A stretch of 64,000 bases of DNA from Epiperipatus broadwayi. Its lineage: Eukaryota > Onychophora > Udeonychophora > Euonychophora > Peripatidae. A program made the position numbers and the translations under genes. Positions 25,331-36,892 of this stretch are shown here, one piece after another (position 1 is the stretch's first letter; each line of letters starts with the position of its first letter). The notes beneath the pieces are model-generated. The model was not told the DNA's origin and ran no database searches. It saw nothing but the letters and a program-made list of their open reading frames with translations. Location: contig JAQFVV010000509.1 in the NCBI GenBank assembly GCA_028023455.1, forward strand, positions 60,001 through 124,000, read 5' to 3'.

Positions 25331-26058
25331 GTTTGACCTTTCTGGATGCAACAGGAATTTTATCAACAGATTTAAGACAAACTATGGTCACTTTAATCAT
25401 GGCTTCATAAATGATCTATATAAATGTGGATAAACACAAACTATGTATCATGTGTTCAATGTTTGTCAGTTTTATGATTGCAATGGCAGAAATGAAGAGC
25501 CCAATAAAGCCACTAAGATTATATATTCTGATTGAAATCTCTACACATTCCTGTATTTTTTGTTAAAAACTGGCCAAACATTTCATATGCAAAATAAATA
25601 TTTAAAAAATGTCATCATGGGATTAGAGTGCTCAAACATCCTCCCTAGCATCTAACCACTCAATTATATTATTGCTTAATTACTTTGTTTTTTAATTATG
25701 TTAACCTGTGTTTAGGGAGATAATGTAATACACACAAACGATTTACATGGGTACATAACATTCACATAAGCACTGCTTTTCATCTTCAATTATGAGGACA
25801 CATAAGCAATTCTATCCTTTTATTTTTTTTAATTATTTAATATATTCTTACATTTATAGTTTTATAAGTAGTATCTACTGAGTTCTTTATGCAACAGATA
25901 GGGTGATTTGACAGTAAAACAACATTACCAGAAAAAAATTGAATGGGTTACTAATGAGAAGTTTGAGAACTGTAAGAAATAGTGCTTGTCCCAAACCCAT
26001 GATCTTGAGCCCATAGTCTGTCTACTATTATACTAAAACACAGAGAAAAATTAATTGC

Positions 26059-26545
26059 AGGGGGCTAAACTCTCCATACAGTAGTGCCACTCAGTGCAAG
26101 CCAGAGTAATCAATGGATGCAAGCAAGTTTGTGCATAAAATCCCTATCTAGTGCTTATTCAAACAATATCCCCAGATTAGTTTCTAGTTTGTGGCTTTTA
26201 TCTGTAAGGAGTCTTGGATCCGAGAGCACTGCACCTAGATCTTAGGATCTAATGCAACCTTCCAGCAGCTACCTTTACCTTATTAACTAACTATAAAGCT
26301 TTGAGTCCAAAATGAAAACACAATAATGTTTTCAATTCAAGATTAGCTCACTCACTGATGAAAGTCACAAGCTTGAAACTGGTCTGGGGATATTGAATGA
26401 GTAGACACTAGATAGGGATTTTATGCACAAAACGTCTTGCATGCTTTAATTACTTTGGCTTGCACTGAGAGGTGCTACTATATGGAGAGTTTAGTCTCTG
26501 TGTAAACAGGTTGTGAAACATAAAGAATGGTGATCATGTGACATT
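26059..26545. repeat. H1 hairpin element, long form
   Basis: 'aaactctccatacagtagtg' and 'ccactcagtgcaagccagag' near the left end are mirrored by 'cttgcactgagaggtgctac' and 'tatatggagagttta' at the right. The middle contains the family words 'tctaatgcaaccttccagca' and 'aactataaagctttgagtcc'. It ends with 'aatggtgatcatgtgacatt'. Confidence 0.85.
26351..26388 (+). ncRNA. Candidate type I hammerhead ribozyme (H1 family)
   Basis: Stem I CUCA (26351-26354) with UGGG (26385-26388); core CUGAUGA (26355-26361); stem II AAGU-CACAA-GCUU (26362-26374), four pairs including one G-U; GAAA (26375-26378); stem III ACUGGU (26378-26383), self-complementary with wobbles; C17 at 26384. Stem II differs from 25160-25170 at several positions yet stays paired. 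That compensatory change is the strongest sign that the fold was selected. Confidence 0.6.
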
Positions 26546-26584
26546 TAGTGGTGAAAAATTGATTGAATCACTTTATTGTTCAGG

Positions 26585-26830
26585 AATTCATAAAAATGTT
26601 TGAGCATTGAAAGTGACAGAGCTAGGTTGTGAGCCGAGGATATTGATCTCAAGAGTCCACCATTTTATTCCAACACTGAATCATACAGGATATGAAATGA
26701 AAAATCAAAGATGGTGATCCCTCACTTAGTTTAGTGCAGTGATAGAGTTTAGAAATCAAGATCCATGTTTGGAGCTCAGTTCTGACACTTCCAATACCCG
26801 AACTTCATATAAATTTCCAAACATAAACCA
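26585..26830. mobile_element. Two S2 SINE copies in opposite orientation
   Basis: The first (26585-26690, minus) has 'attcataaaaatgtttgagc' and 'aaagtgacagagctaggttg'. The second (26728-26830, plus) has 'gtttagtgcagtgatagagt' and 'gagctcagttctgacacttc'. Both match the S2 array at 52495-53060 in body and tail words. Confidence 0.5.
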
Positions 26831-28866
26831 TTTAACGATTATTTGTGGTAGTGCCCTTTGGAGTTTAATGCATCAGCAGAATAGATGATGGGATCTAGAG
26901 AATTTTGAATTGATTCCCAGTTTAATAAAAGTTTCAAAAAAATCAGTTTAGCTAATTAATTGGAACCATTGTGTTCAGCTTGTCATTTGTAGTGATTGAA
27001 TGATACATGAACTTCCAAGCAAATGACTAGACAATATTTTTAATGTTGCAATACTTAGACCCTGTATTATAATTTATTCCAATGCCTATCATACTAACAA
27101 GCTAATATATATGTTACATTGAGGAGGGCAATAAAATGTAGCAGAAAAAACCTTTTGCCTATATTAAATGTTATATTTATTATATAATATTTGTGATTGT
27201 TTATTTATGAAGTACATTGTACACATTTTGTCAGGGGATAATCAAGGAGTTTTTGAAAATAATTCTACAAGTAGGGGTTATAAGCCTCAGTTGCCAGTCA
27301 GATTGACATTAGAGGTTGACAACATCACATGCGATTCAAAGTATTTCCTTGAGAAAGTATTTAGTATAGAAAAATTGAATGAGTTGAGAAGATGCTGTAT
27401 TAGTTTGACTTCTCAAATTATATCTTTTTGTTGGTATAATATAGTTTTATGTTTTACAGGCATATTTGTTTATATTTACTAATTGAAGCGACGTAAAATC
27501 TTTAAAATAATTAATTGTTTTAATTAAATCATTACCAAGAATGTAGAACTTTTTTTTAGAATTTATTACTATTAGTTTTATTGTTTGTTAGAATCATTTG
27601 AAGCATTGTTATTTCATTTCAATGGTGGACAAGTATCAGTACCCCCTGCCCTCTATCCTTCATTTTTAATTTGATTTAGTTTTTGAAACAGATATTATAA
27701 TTTCATTAGTGTCTAGAAGCTTCTTGCCTAGATTTGTTAAAAAAATAATTAGAGATATGGTATGTTACTCTTGAAGTTCGGGATGTCAATCCAGATGAAA
27801 ATCAACTTATAACAATTAGTCTAACTGAAACCAAAGTCGATTGGATATTAATTTCACATATGGAGCCCTACAATAGACTTCCTGTATAAGATAATTTACA
27901 TTATGATATTGTGAATTAAAGTATTCAAATTCATTATTTAATTAAGAGATATGGCGTTATGTTTATGAACTCTGACAGTGCAAGGATTGCAAGACAGGTT
28001 TCAGTAAAACCCTCTTCATCAGCCATGCCAAGGACTAATGTCATTAACCACCAATCAGAATAGGATTGAATCTTATTTAAGTCATGTTAATATATTCATT
28101 CTTGATTGGAAAGCAAACTAAGCAAGATATAACATTCAATCCTGTATCTATGGAAGTTTATTATTGTTTGTCACTTACAAAGTTATATAACACTGCAAAG
28201 AGCCACCAGAATCCATGAATACAGACAAGGGATGATAGAAAAATGTGTTTTGTTAAATCAAAATTTCAGTCTTCTTATTCTTTAGGACATATTAATATCT
28301 TTTTCCATTTTTTGGTGGATCTAATTTCTGCCAACTATTTAAGGATCATTTATTAATTATGGATGGGAACAAAAGATGCCAGGCTTTTTATTTTTGTGTG
28401 CTGTAGATCATCAAAAACTTCCCCCTAAAATGTTTCCTCATCTTTCTATAAAAATATAATATCCCAATTACTGGATTAATAAAAGATAATGTGAATCAAT
28501 ATAATAATGCTGACGAAACTGATTACAGAGAATGTCTTGGATTGCTTTTATGTAATTAAAGATTAGGAACCAAGTTTTTTTTTTTTTGAGTTTCCCGTAG
28601 TGAATTGAAAGTGAGCATTAATGTGAGATTAAAACATATATATAGTTGGCTAGTCAACCAAATTGTCAATAAATTTTTTTAGCATCCTTGACCTTACAAG
28701 ATTGTTACACAAATGCATTGCCCTAGTATTTAGCAACCATTTACATAGCAATCTAGTAAGTACAGCGCTACTGAGAAGTGTGAAAGCATTTAATTGATTG
28801 GGCAAAACTAGTAATTACGTATAACATTGGGAAAATGCTATATATAATATATATATTACTAAAATC
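26831..28866. other. Intronic stretch without recognised exon
   Basis: The plus frame at 27168-27482 (104 codons) is AT-rich and shows no motif or family resemblance. A motif on the minus strand near 28013, GCTGATGAAGAGGGTTTTAC then TGAAACCTGTC, has the hammerhead boxes but a poor stem II. Confidence 0.5.
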
Positions 28867-28867
28867 C

Positions 28868-29293
28868 AGTCAACACTTAGACAATCCTAATATCAATAAC
28901 AATCAACAATTTCAAACTGTTGTCAAGGCAACCTCCTTTTAACAATAAAAGTGGAATCCTACCCTTTATTAATGGTCTAATTTATATAGACACTAAAAAT
29001 TGCAACTTAATCACTGAGATTGAAATTATTAATACAAAGAAGTTTAAATAAACCTCTTTAAACAGATAAACATAAGTATTATGAATGCAAAGTAATAAAT
29101 AGTCAATTATAACATTATTAACTGCAATTATAATTTCTCAAATTGCATCAAAATAATTCTTAAGTAATAAGTGTAATAATGTTCATGGCTAAATGAGTTT
29201 GTAAGTAATCATTAAAAGCTAGTCAACACTTAGACAATATCAATAACAATCAACAATTTCAAACTATTGTCAAGACAACCTCCTTTTAACAAT
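28868..29293. repeat. Direct duplication, about 75-80 bp, 353 bp apart
   Basis: 'agtcaacacttagacaat', 'caataacaatcaacaatttc' and 'aacctccttttaacaata' occur in order at 28868-28948 and again at 29221-29293, with a few substitutions and a small deletion in the second copy. Confidence 0.85.
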
Positions 29294-30170
29294 ATATACA
29301 TACAGTATCAGTATTTTTAAAACTAGTAATATTTGATTATGTTTTTAATCCTAAAAATGGTTTTCATTGAACATAATGACAAGAAATGTTAAATTAAAAG
29401 GGACAAGATTAATCACATAGACTGAGTGATGAATATAAAATCTAATCATCATCAGTTAAATGCAACTTGTAACATGTACACTTAAATATATAATTTCACA
29501 TTTTTATTATTTACATTTTTTAATATAATGATTGCTTTGATATTGTCTCCAAGTATGAAGTAGGGTTATGTGCCATTGTTTTTGACAAGGATTCTCATTA
29601 CTAAAAATGCATTAAGACTGTATTTAATACTTTCAGTTTTTTCTGATTAAGCAATTAACTGACTTTGATAAGGGCAATATTTTCAGTGTTTTTTCTGAAA
29701 TAAAACTTTATTATTATTGTGTGTTTGAGCAAATTCAGATGTAATAAAATTAATTAACTCTTTATTTACTACAAGATTATAGTAATTAGTTTACAATCAG
29801 TTTCCCCTATTTATAACATGCTTTGATTATGAATGAGTAATAAAAAAATAACATTATATATAATTCAAAATCTTCATTCTTTCATCATTTCTCAGTTTAA
29901 TACAGATATCACTACATTTTAGTTTTCATTTTTTTTCAAGCCATTTTATTTTCTTCCCTCTTAACTGTTTTGACTGAACTTGCAGTCTTCTTCAGAAATC
30001 TGTAAATATTTTATATTTTACATTGTATTATAAGATTTTAAATAATTTTAAATATATTTACATTTTTATTTCATGTCAGTACACTTGAGCATATACTTAT
30101 TTTGCCACAATTAAAAATTAAAAGAAAATTAAAAAAGAATCTCAAAACCTTATATATATATTTAACGAAT
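29294..30170. other. AT-rich intronic stretch with a degenerate hammerhead-like motif
   Basis: Near 29965-30000 the minus strand reads CTGAAGA-AGACTG-CAAGTT-CAGTC-AAAAC, the same mutated form as at 6782. The remainder is unremarkable. Confidence 0.5.
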
Positions 30171-30315
30171 ATCAAACATTAAATCATCCCACATGGTTAA
30201 GAAATCCAGTACCGCCCTCTGTGAACTAATATATAAATACATTAGAGTTAGTATTTCAAAATAGCCACAGAGGGCGGTACTGGCTTTCTTAACCATGTGG
30301 GCTGATTTAATGTTT
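30171..30315. mobile_element. MITE-like element with 50 bp inverted repeats
   Basis: The left arm (30171-30223: 'aaacattaaatcatcccaca', 'tggttaagaaatccagtacc', 'gccctctgtg') is mirrored by the right arm (30266-30315: 'cacagagggcggtactggct', 'ttcttaaccatgtgggctga', 'tttaatgttt'), with only two or three mismatches and a 42 bp AT-rich loop. High arm identity suggests it is young. Confidence 0.85.
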
Positions 30316-31239
30316 ATTATTTGTATATTTATTTCAGCATAGCTTTATGCACTGAAATTATATTTAACTAAGTATTACAATTTACAATTTAATCACTAGC
30401 CCAAATTAAAATACATATCCATGCCCAATAATTTACCTCCCATGACAAACTTATTTTAAAGTTCTTTTGGTATTAAAGGTAATTAGAAAGTGAATGGAAT
30501 TATGGGAAAGTAGAATAATATATATATATTTATTTTGTGATTGTGCTTAATAAGCAATATTATCCCTTTTTCAGAAGTTAAAAAAATATTGAATTTATTT
30601 ATTAAAAATAGATCATGTTTAGTATGGAATATTAACTTAGTAACCTGCTATTTAAAAATTATCTTTCCTATTCATTTTTTTTTTAAAAAGTGCAACTTTC
30701 ACTCTTTCCTCTTTTTTTTTAAAACTCAATTCTACTACTTTTTTATATAATTGATTGATATTTAATTATTATAAGTAAATTTTATTATTTCCCAAAAAGA
30801 AATACAATAACTGAAAGCTATATTTCTCAAAATACACACTCCATCACATGACCACTTTCCAGCATTACCAAATTTGAAATTAATTCACATTATCTCTACC
30901 CCCAGCCTATACTCATATAGTTGATATGCTTTTTATTTGTAGCTACCTTCATAAGGGTTATAATAAATATATATATATATATGTTCAAAACAGTATTATA
31001 TATATATAATAAATCATTAATAAGTATCTCCATATTCATATTTGCATACCTATGTATTTCTTATAATTTCGTTATTAGTTTAGCATTTGGATTTTTTAGA
31101 CAGATTAATTATTAATAAAGTAGCATAAAGAAACCTATATAGATTTCAACCAGGGAAATAGAATCACCAATGAAGTGTTTTAGCTTCTTCAAGTCTGCTC
31201 CTGTATTCATAGATTTGATAATAATTAGTTAAATAAAAA

Positions 31240-31445
31240 CTGGCAAAACTCACTATACATACTGCTACACACAGCAAGCTAGAGTAATCAATGGATGCCA
31301 GAAGGCTTGTGCATAAAATCCCCATCTAGTGCCTACTCATCCAATATCCCCAGACTAGTTTCTGGCTTGTGGACTTCATCAGTGAGTTTTGCCTGTTTTA
31401 ATAACAGTTATAAACAAGCATAAGAAATGGTGATCATGTGATGTT
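31240..31445. repeat. H1 hairpin element, right arm mostly deleted
   Basis: A complete left arm ('ggcaaaactcactatacata', 'atcaatggatgccagaaggc', 'ccccagactagtttctggct') runs to 'cttcatcagtgag' and then jumps to the right terminus 'ttttgcctgttttaataaca' and 'aatggtgatcatgtgatgtt'. On the minus strand the hammerhead order is kept (CTGATGA at 31376-31382, GAAA, ACTAGT, C, TGGGG), but stem II has a mismatch. Confidence 0.8.
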
Positions 31446-32370
31446 TATTGGCATAAAATTAGTTATATGGTTTATTGTTTATATTTCAGCACATCTACAA
31501 GGGTCAGTCCCTATTCAATTTTATTTGTGAACCACAATAGTCAGCAACTATAGGGCCATCTTGAATCTGTTAATGAGAGTTCAATTACATCTTAAGAAAA
31601 TATGTTAGAATGTGGAAGAAGGTTTAGAATCTCATGACTACTTTTATGCTATAATGTTGTAGTTATTTAAAAAGATTATTGGTTGAATATCCAGAAAGAG
31701 GATTTTAATCTGAGGTGACTCTATTGTGGTGAACTATATAATGAATTATTATTAAATTGGTATATTAAACAGATTTTTATAAATTTTCCAAGAGACAACT
31801 TTTCTGATATCTAGTGAAGAAATACTGAAAACTCAGAAAACCACTACAAAGAAGGAGACTTAAGTGCACCAGTAATATTTTTAATGGTATTTAGATGCTT
31901 TTTTGATGAACAGAAGCATGGTATTCATAAGTAGAATATGCTAATGTTAAGAAATTCATTCATAAAATGTTTGTATCATAACTCAGAAAAGTACTAATTA
32001 GCATTTTAAGAAGGTTATTTCTAGAAATTATTTTAGATTTAACTCTAGATAGATTATGTAAATAGATAAGACTACAATCAAGATTATTCTTAAATATCAT
32101 TAAGTAGGATTGTGTTTTCATTTGGATTGCATTTATTTTATGAGATGTTTTTCTGAAAAATTGAACATATGGTCTTTGTTAGATTAGGAATAAAACCATC
32201 TTTGAAAAAAATCACAAACATATATCCTTATTAAGATATTTTTTTATTTCTAGGATTTCTTTGGTGACATCCAAATGCTTTCTATCTGGTCAATATCTGA
32301 TGGCTACATTAATAAATCAATAATAGTATATTGTAAATACTGAACTTTAAGATGTAATTAACATCAACAA
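31446..32370. other. Intronic stretch, no gene recognised
   Basis: Moderately complex sequence without an open frame. The part from about 32250 may already belong to the foldback element described next. Confidence 0.45.
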
Positions 32371-32953
32371 GAATTGAGCATTCAATCATCAGATTTTCAA
32401 TGTTCTGGATGGCTGAAGAATTGGATAATATTGCTGTCCATTAAAGTTTGAAGTTTTGCTATCTTAATATAAACTAAACACTGAATATATATATATTGTA
32501 ACGATATATAAATATGTCGTTACATTAATTTAAAATAAAAACTTAAAAGTTCGCAAATAAAAGAAAAAAAACTAAACGCTAAAATTAAAATGTTTGTTAA
32601 ATGTATATATATTCGCACAGATGCTAAACTTTAAAAATATTTTTTTCATAAACAAAAAAAAAAAGTATTTGAACGTATTTTTTTTAATAAAAAAATACAA
32701 GATTGAAATATAAAAATATTTTAATAAAAAAATAATGTAAGTTAAAATAAAAACAGGTATTAATTAATTCCTGTAATCTATAAATGGAAATGATTGTTTA
32801 TTAATTATCTAAAAGCTGTTTAATTAAAAAGTCAGATGAAAAGTTAGATAAGAGAAGAAAGAGATTTTAGCTTGACCAATGGAAGCAAATAAAGGCCCGG
32901 ACCATAACGAAAAAACAGAACAGTGACGTTTTTGTTCATGGAATCCATAGGAC

Positions 32954-32986
32954 TATAAAAAGAAAAAATATTGAGTTCCAGTCAGT
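32954..32986 (+). promoter_or_regulatory. TATA box and initiator of unit A
   Basis: TATAAAAAG at 32954-32962. An arthropod-style initiator TCAGT, with its A at 32984, is 30 bases from the first T of the TATA box, the standard distance. Confidence 0.6.
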
Positions 32987-33167
32987 TTTTTTCCAACTTG
33001 ATTTTGGTGAGTCGAGCGACAAGACGCACTTGTCGTCCTCACTCACTTATTTTAAAAATGGAAAAGACTGTGATACAAGAATGGAACCAGCTAATGCTAC
33101 CTCCAGAACATTATCTTCCAATGGAGACGTCGCGGGAATTAAAAACAGGAACCTGGACTCTTCTACT
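32984..33167 (+). other. Predicted noncoding or short-ORF first exon of unit A
   Basis: From the initiator to CT|GTAAGC at 33168. It is clearly less AT-rich than the flanks. It opens with a strong hairpin near 33006-33050 (gtgagt...cgacaag / cttgtcg...actcac). A 37-codon frame starting ATGGAAAAG near 33058 reads through the donor. I recognise no protein family. Confidence 0.45.
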
Positions 33168-34582
33168 GTAAGCTATATTGACATGAACTCTAAATTTAAA
33201 AATAACTAAGAACTTTCGTTCAAGCTTATGAACTTCTATCTGACTTTTAAGTTTAAAATCAATTAATAATGTTAATTTTATATGTTTTCCGATTGATAAA
33301 AATCATTTCCATTTTTTTTTCTCTCTTATTGTATAAATTATTTATTGTTTAAATTTTAAATGAGGAAATTTAAGGTTGGGTATAGATGTTGCATAGATTC
33401 GTTAGCGGTTGATAATGCTGTGGTTTTCACATTCGATTAGAATATATGTCAACGATATCACTGCAAGCATCTTACGATGAATGCTAATGGGATTTGTATA
33501 TTCCCTATGCAAGTGACGTTTATCGATGACTTTGTATTTTGATTGGTTGTGTTTAATTTGGAATGTTTTTGACCGTGGAATCTGTGCAGCTGATCTGTAC
33601 TCAACATTTTAAAACAAATTTTATAAAATGCATTTGTGCTAACGTATTTAAATGTTAAATTTAAGTCGGGCGTGAATGGCTATATAGATTTGTAAAGTTA
33701 TATTAGGGGAGGGTAATCTTAGGTTATTTGTGTCGTTGTTGAATTGGGTCAATGGATTGGATATATTTGTGTAATTAGTAGATGTAGTATAAGTTTCGCT
33801 ACGTGCAGAATCGCTGAATACACCGCCCCAACCCTTTGCCTATGGATGGGATTGTAAGTCGGCAAAAAGGATCGCGGTCCCTTCCTATGGAGTTTTTATT
33901 TTATTGTTCTTCTTGCTATACAGACGTCATATTCCTGTATTGGACAAGAGTCAATGTTTTCTCTAACTATACTGTTCAGATTTCCATTCCTGACAGTATA
34001 GTATATTTGTGCTGTTGTATTTTCATGCTACATTGAATACATAAATGTATCAGATGGATTGATGCCAGTTTGACTGCGAATTTTAGCCTAAGGTTAAATA
34101 GAGATAGAATGTTTTAGATCGGAAGAGCACACGTATGTAGTCTATTCATACTTGACTATCTAAATAAAATATTAAACTCATTGAAACTTAGTTAAATGTA
34201 AAATTAAAAGTTAATATAAAAATCTAAAATGTTAAACTTATTCCTCAAAATTTAAATGTTATTTTATATGTGCATAAATAAATATTTTTATGTGTTAATT
34301 TCTGGCAGTGGCTTTTATTTATTGATATTTAAGATATAAATTAAGGTATAGATTTTTATCTCTGCGTCTCCGCTGAGCTAGTGACTTGGGCTAACGATCG
34401 GAATATTTAAATAAAGTGGAATCTTAACAGCGCGTATCTGCCTACTTTATAAATTTTTCTAGGTTTAAATGCCTAGATGGCGCCCTAAAGTTGCAGATAT
34501 CGTTTTGCGATTAGATTCGATCTTCACTTTCATTTTGATCGTTATAATATATATATGTGTGTGTGGGAGATGATGATCTGGA

Positions 34583-34624
34583 CCAACTGATGAGTACTGA
34601 TTCAGCATGAAATACCGATATTGG
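34583..34624 (+). ncRNA. Diverged hammerhead candidate in the split foldback copy
   Basis: CCAA (34583-34586) pairs with UUGG (34621-34624). Core CUGAUGA (34587-34593), stem II region ending CAGCAU, GAAA (34609-34612), U16.1 and A17 at 34619-34620. Stem III has lost its perfect palindrome (AUACCGAU), and stem II keeps only CUG/CAG plus outer wobbles. It is probably weak or inactive, but the invariant bases are kept. Confidence 0.5.
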
Positions 34625-34984
34625 AGATAATTTATCTTATTCACATGTGTGTGGTTATGTGTATTGGTTATATAAGATGGAGAACACAGCTGAAGGAAGC
34701 TTAAAAGTCTGTGTTCAAATCTGCTTTAATGAATTTCATAAATAAATTAAAGAAAAGAATTAAACCCTGTGGTAGACCATCCTATAAAATTTTATATATA
34801 CTATTTATTGCTACTTGAATTTCTTATAATTGTAACATATAATCCTTTTTAAACAAAACTATTTTATAAATTATATAATTTAATAATTTTTTTCATATAA
34901 TCAACACGTCTATACATTGTACATTTTATATAATATATTTTTATCATCTTTTCTATAACAATTTTAAGCATTTATTTTATATAG

Positions 34985-35075
34985 CGCATGTTTATAAATT
35001 GTAATACATTAAAGATCAGCCTGTCAAGCTATTGTGCATGCGCTTTTTACGAGTGTTAATAATAAATGAATATAA
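34985..35075. repeat. Diverged half of the palindrome family at 57962-58312
   Basis: 'cagcctgtcaagctattgtg', 'catgcgctttttacgag' and 'gttaataataaatgaatat' match in order the left arm of 57962-58312. Confidence 0.65.
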
Positions 35076-36073
35076 CAATTTTAGTTATCCATGTCAATAA
35101 AACTATATGTATTTTAAGCTAAAGTATAGAAAGATAATTTGAATGATCTGCCATTTACAAAATATGGAACCAGAGGGAAAAAATAACTGTTTTCTCTCCA
35201 AGCTGACTGCAGTGCCATCTCTGAATATATATATATAGTAACCTTCCCAGAATGATAAAATAAAATTTACACTCTCTAGCTCAATGATAAGAATAATAAT
35301 AAAGGTCAAAAAGATGAAACTCTCTGCCTAATCTAAATGCATGATAGAATAATACATAAGATAGACTTCAGGGGGTCACAAACATAGAGGTTTTAACATT
35401 GAGAAGCATATAAAATATACTCCACGATATCATTATTATTGCAGAAACTCTCTAGCTATTATCCTATTATAATCATTAGGAAAACCCCTACAACACACTA
35501 TGACTAACATAATATTTCATTTGAAATAATTAGTAATCTACTCTTTTGTAATCTAAGAAACTCTAAAATAATAATATTAAAAACACAAATTAAATTGATT
35601 GAAATAATTAATGCTATCCTATGGATATCACAGGTTTATGGTTATTCTTTCTAAAATATAATAACGATTATTGGCAGTTAAATAATTGAATAACAAAAGG
35701 ATTTTGTTGAAATCCAGTTATCTAAAAAATAGTTATACTCACCATTACTAACATAAACTAAATTCACTATTTGAGAATTAATTTAACTATAATGATAATA
35801 CATTAAGACTACTACTAATAATAATTTACTTACTTAAAATTAAATAATTTATTAAACTTATTAAATGTTTATCCTTCTACTTATGCAAATAAATATCAAG
35901 AAACAGAATAATCATAGTAATAATCAAAAGCTTTATAATTAAGCATCACCTCATATTATCTAACTCAATTAAATACAACAATTATTTTTAACATTTATCC
36001 ATTCTATTTTATCTTTCAAAAACAGACATCATAATAGACTTTATTAATTCCTTAGATTTAAAACAATATAACA
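35076..36073. other. AT-rich intronic stretch
   Basis: No exon or bounded repeat was recognised. Confidence 0.5.
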
Positions 36074-36177
36074 TTTTTTCCCATGTGTCATAGCATCAGC
36101 CGGGAAGCGAACCTGCCAACCAGGGACAACCGCCTGTAAAGCGGCTGTCGCTGACCTCTCAACCACCAATGCTTGAC
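36074..36177 (-). mobile_element. tRNA-derived SINE S1 copy
   Basis: On the minus strand: 'ggtggttgagaggtcagcga', 'gccgctttacaggcggttgt', 'aggttcgcttcccggctgat', 'gctatgacacatggg'. Both Pol III boxes are readable and the anticodon-like stem is paired. Confidence 0.75.
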
Positions 36178-36743
36178 TAATATAACATTTTTGAATTTAT
36201 TCCATATAATAAATATGATAAGATTTTTATTATTTAATTCTTATATTAAATTTAAATTGACTATAAAATATAAATGTGACTGTTGAAAATAATTTCACTC
36301 TTTTAATGCTATACACATATGATAACTTTAATATTTCAATTTTCATATAGTTACTCAAGTGTTTTCATATTTAATAAAATAAAAATCCATTAAACAAAAC
36401 TTTAATAAAGTTATGATTCCAAATTAATAAATAATTAATTTATCAAGTTCGAATTCTTTATTATAGTTCTATAAATGAAATATTTAATAAATACATTTTT
36501 ATATAATGACTTCATTTTAATGATATGCTTTAATGATTTGACTTTGTTATTAGAAATGATTCCATACAGAAATAAGACTACTAGTCAAGTTTAAATTAAA
36601 ATACTTATTTATTTTAACAACAAAAAATAACAATTATAATTATCATGTATAGCATAAATAATTCATAAAGTTAATATTTACACAGTTATGTCTTTATAAA
36701 AAAAAATTCTTTACATTTACAATAAGAGAAATATATTTTTTTG

Positions 36744-36800
36744 TCAAGCATCGGTGGCTGAGTGGTCAGCACAGCTTTGTTCAGGCATTCAAATTATATC
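36744..36800 (+). mobile_element. Truncated S1-like SINE head
   Basis: 'aagcatcggtggctgagtgg' and 'tcagcacagctttgttcagg' resemble the S1 A-box region, then the match stops. Confidence 0.5.
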
Positions 36801-36892
36801 CATATCATTTGTTTAATCAAATGATAAGTTTATTTTATCAATTTGTATGCTTTCATTTATATTACTAATTAATTTTATCATCCAGAGTTCAT

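Larger units (their letters stand above)
22850..25540 (+). pseudogene. Decayed jockey-like LINE reverse transcriptase, split by two hairpin insertions
   Basis: Shifting frames reproduce the whole LINE ORF2 layout in order. A linker lies at 22860-23110 ('RKSIPYRSQKQFIPGLNKTS', then 'LRKALDDVRREKLRETMKKS'). 'LKSGKTPETDAILSEF' comes near 23345, and 'CIPKNQAKLKTERN' near 23930. 'LIDLTSDHDSIW' lies near 24050. The catalytic YADD is at 24253-24264. 'YLGVILDHSLTF' comes near 24460, 'EFCAPDW' near 24590, and the C-terminal 'LNRF-T-GH' to 'QTMYHV' region near 25340-25450. These correspond to the RT fingers, palm (with the YxDD active site) and C-terminal domain of jockey/CR1-type elements. Many stops and frameshifts show it is long dead. 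Two palindromic elements (23538-23800 and 24945-25330) sit inside it and split the frame. Confidence 0.8.
32507..34546 (+). mobile_element. LTR-like unit A (2.04 kb) with promoter and splice donor
   Basis: It begins TGTAACGA (32507) and ends TCGTTATA (34546), a short inverted repeat of the TG...(C/T)A type seen on LTRs, with ATATAT on both sides as a plausible target duplication. It contains a TATA box, an initiator, a GC-richer exon, a donor at 33168, and AATAAA at 34410 near the right end. No coding region for gag or pol is present, so a solo LTR or a non-autonomous element fits. The insertion limits are supported by the broken foldback copy around it. Confidence 0.6.
32371..34720. mobile_element. 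Foldback-family copy split by an LTR-like insertion
   Basis: 32378-32450 ('gagcattcaatcatcagatt', 'gtccattaaagttt') matches 60700-60790. 34571-34720 ('atctggaccaactgatgagt', 'gcatgaaatac', 'agtctgtgttca') matches 60848-60990. In the intact element these two parts are about 60 bp apart. Here they are separated by 32507-34546, so that unit was inserted later, in an atatatat stretch. Confidence 0.75.
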
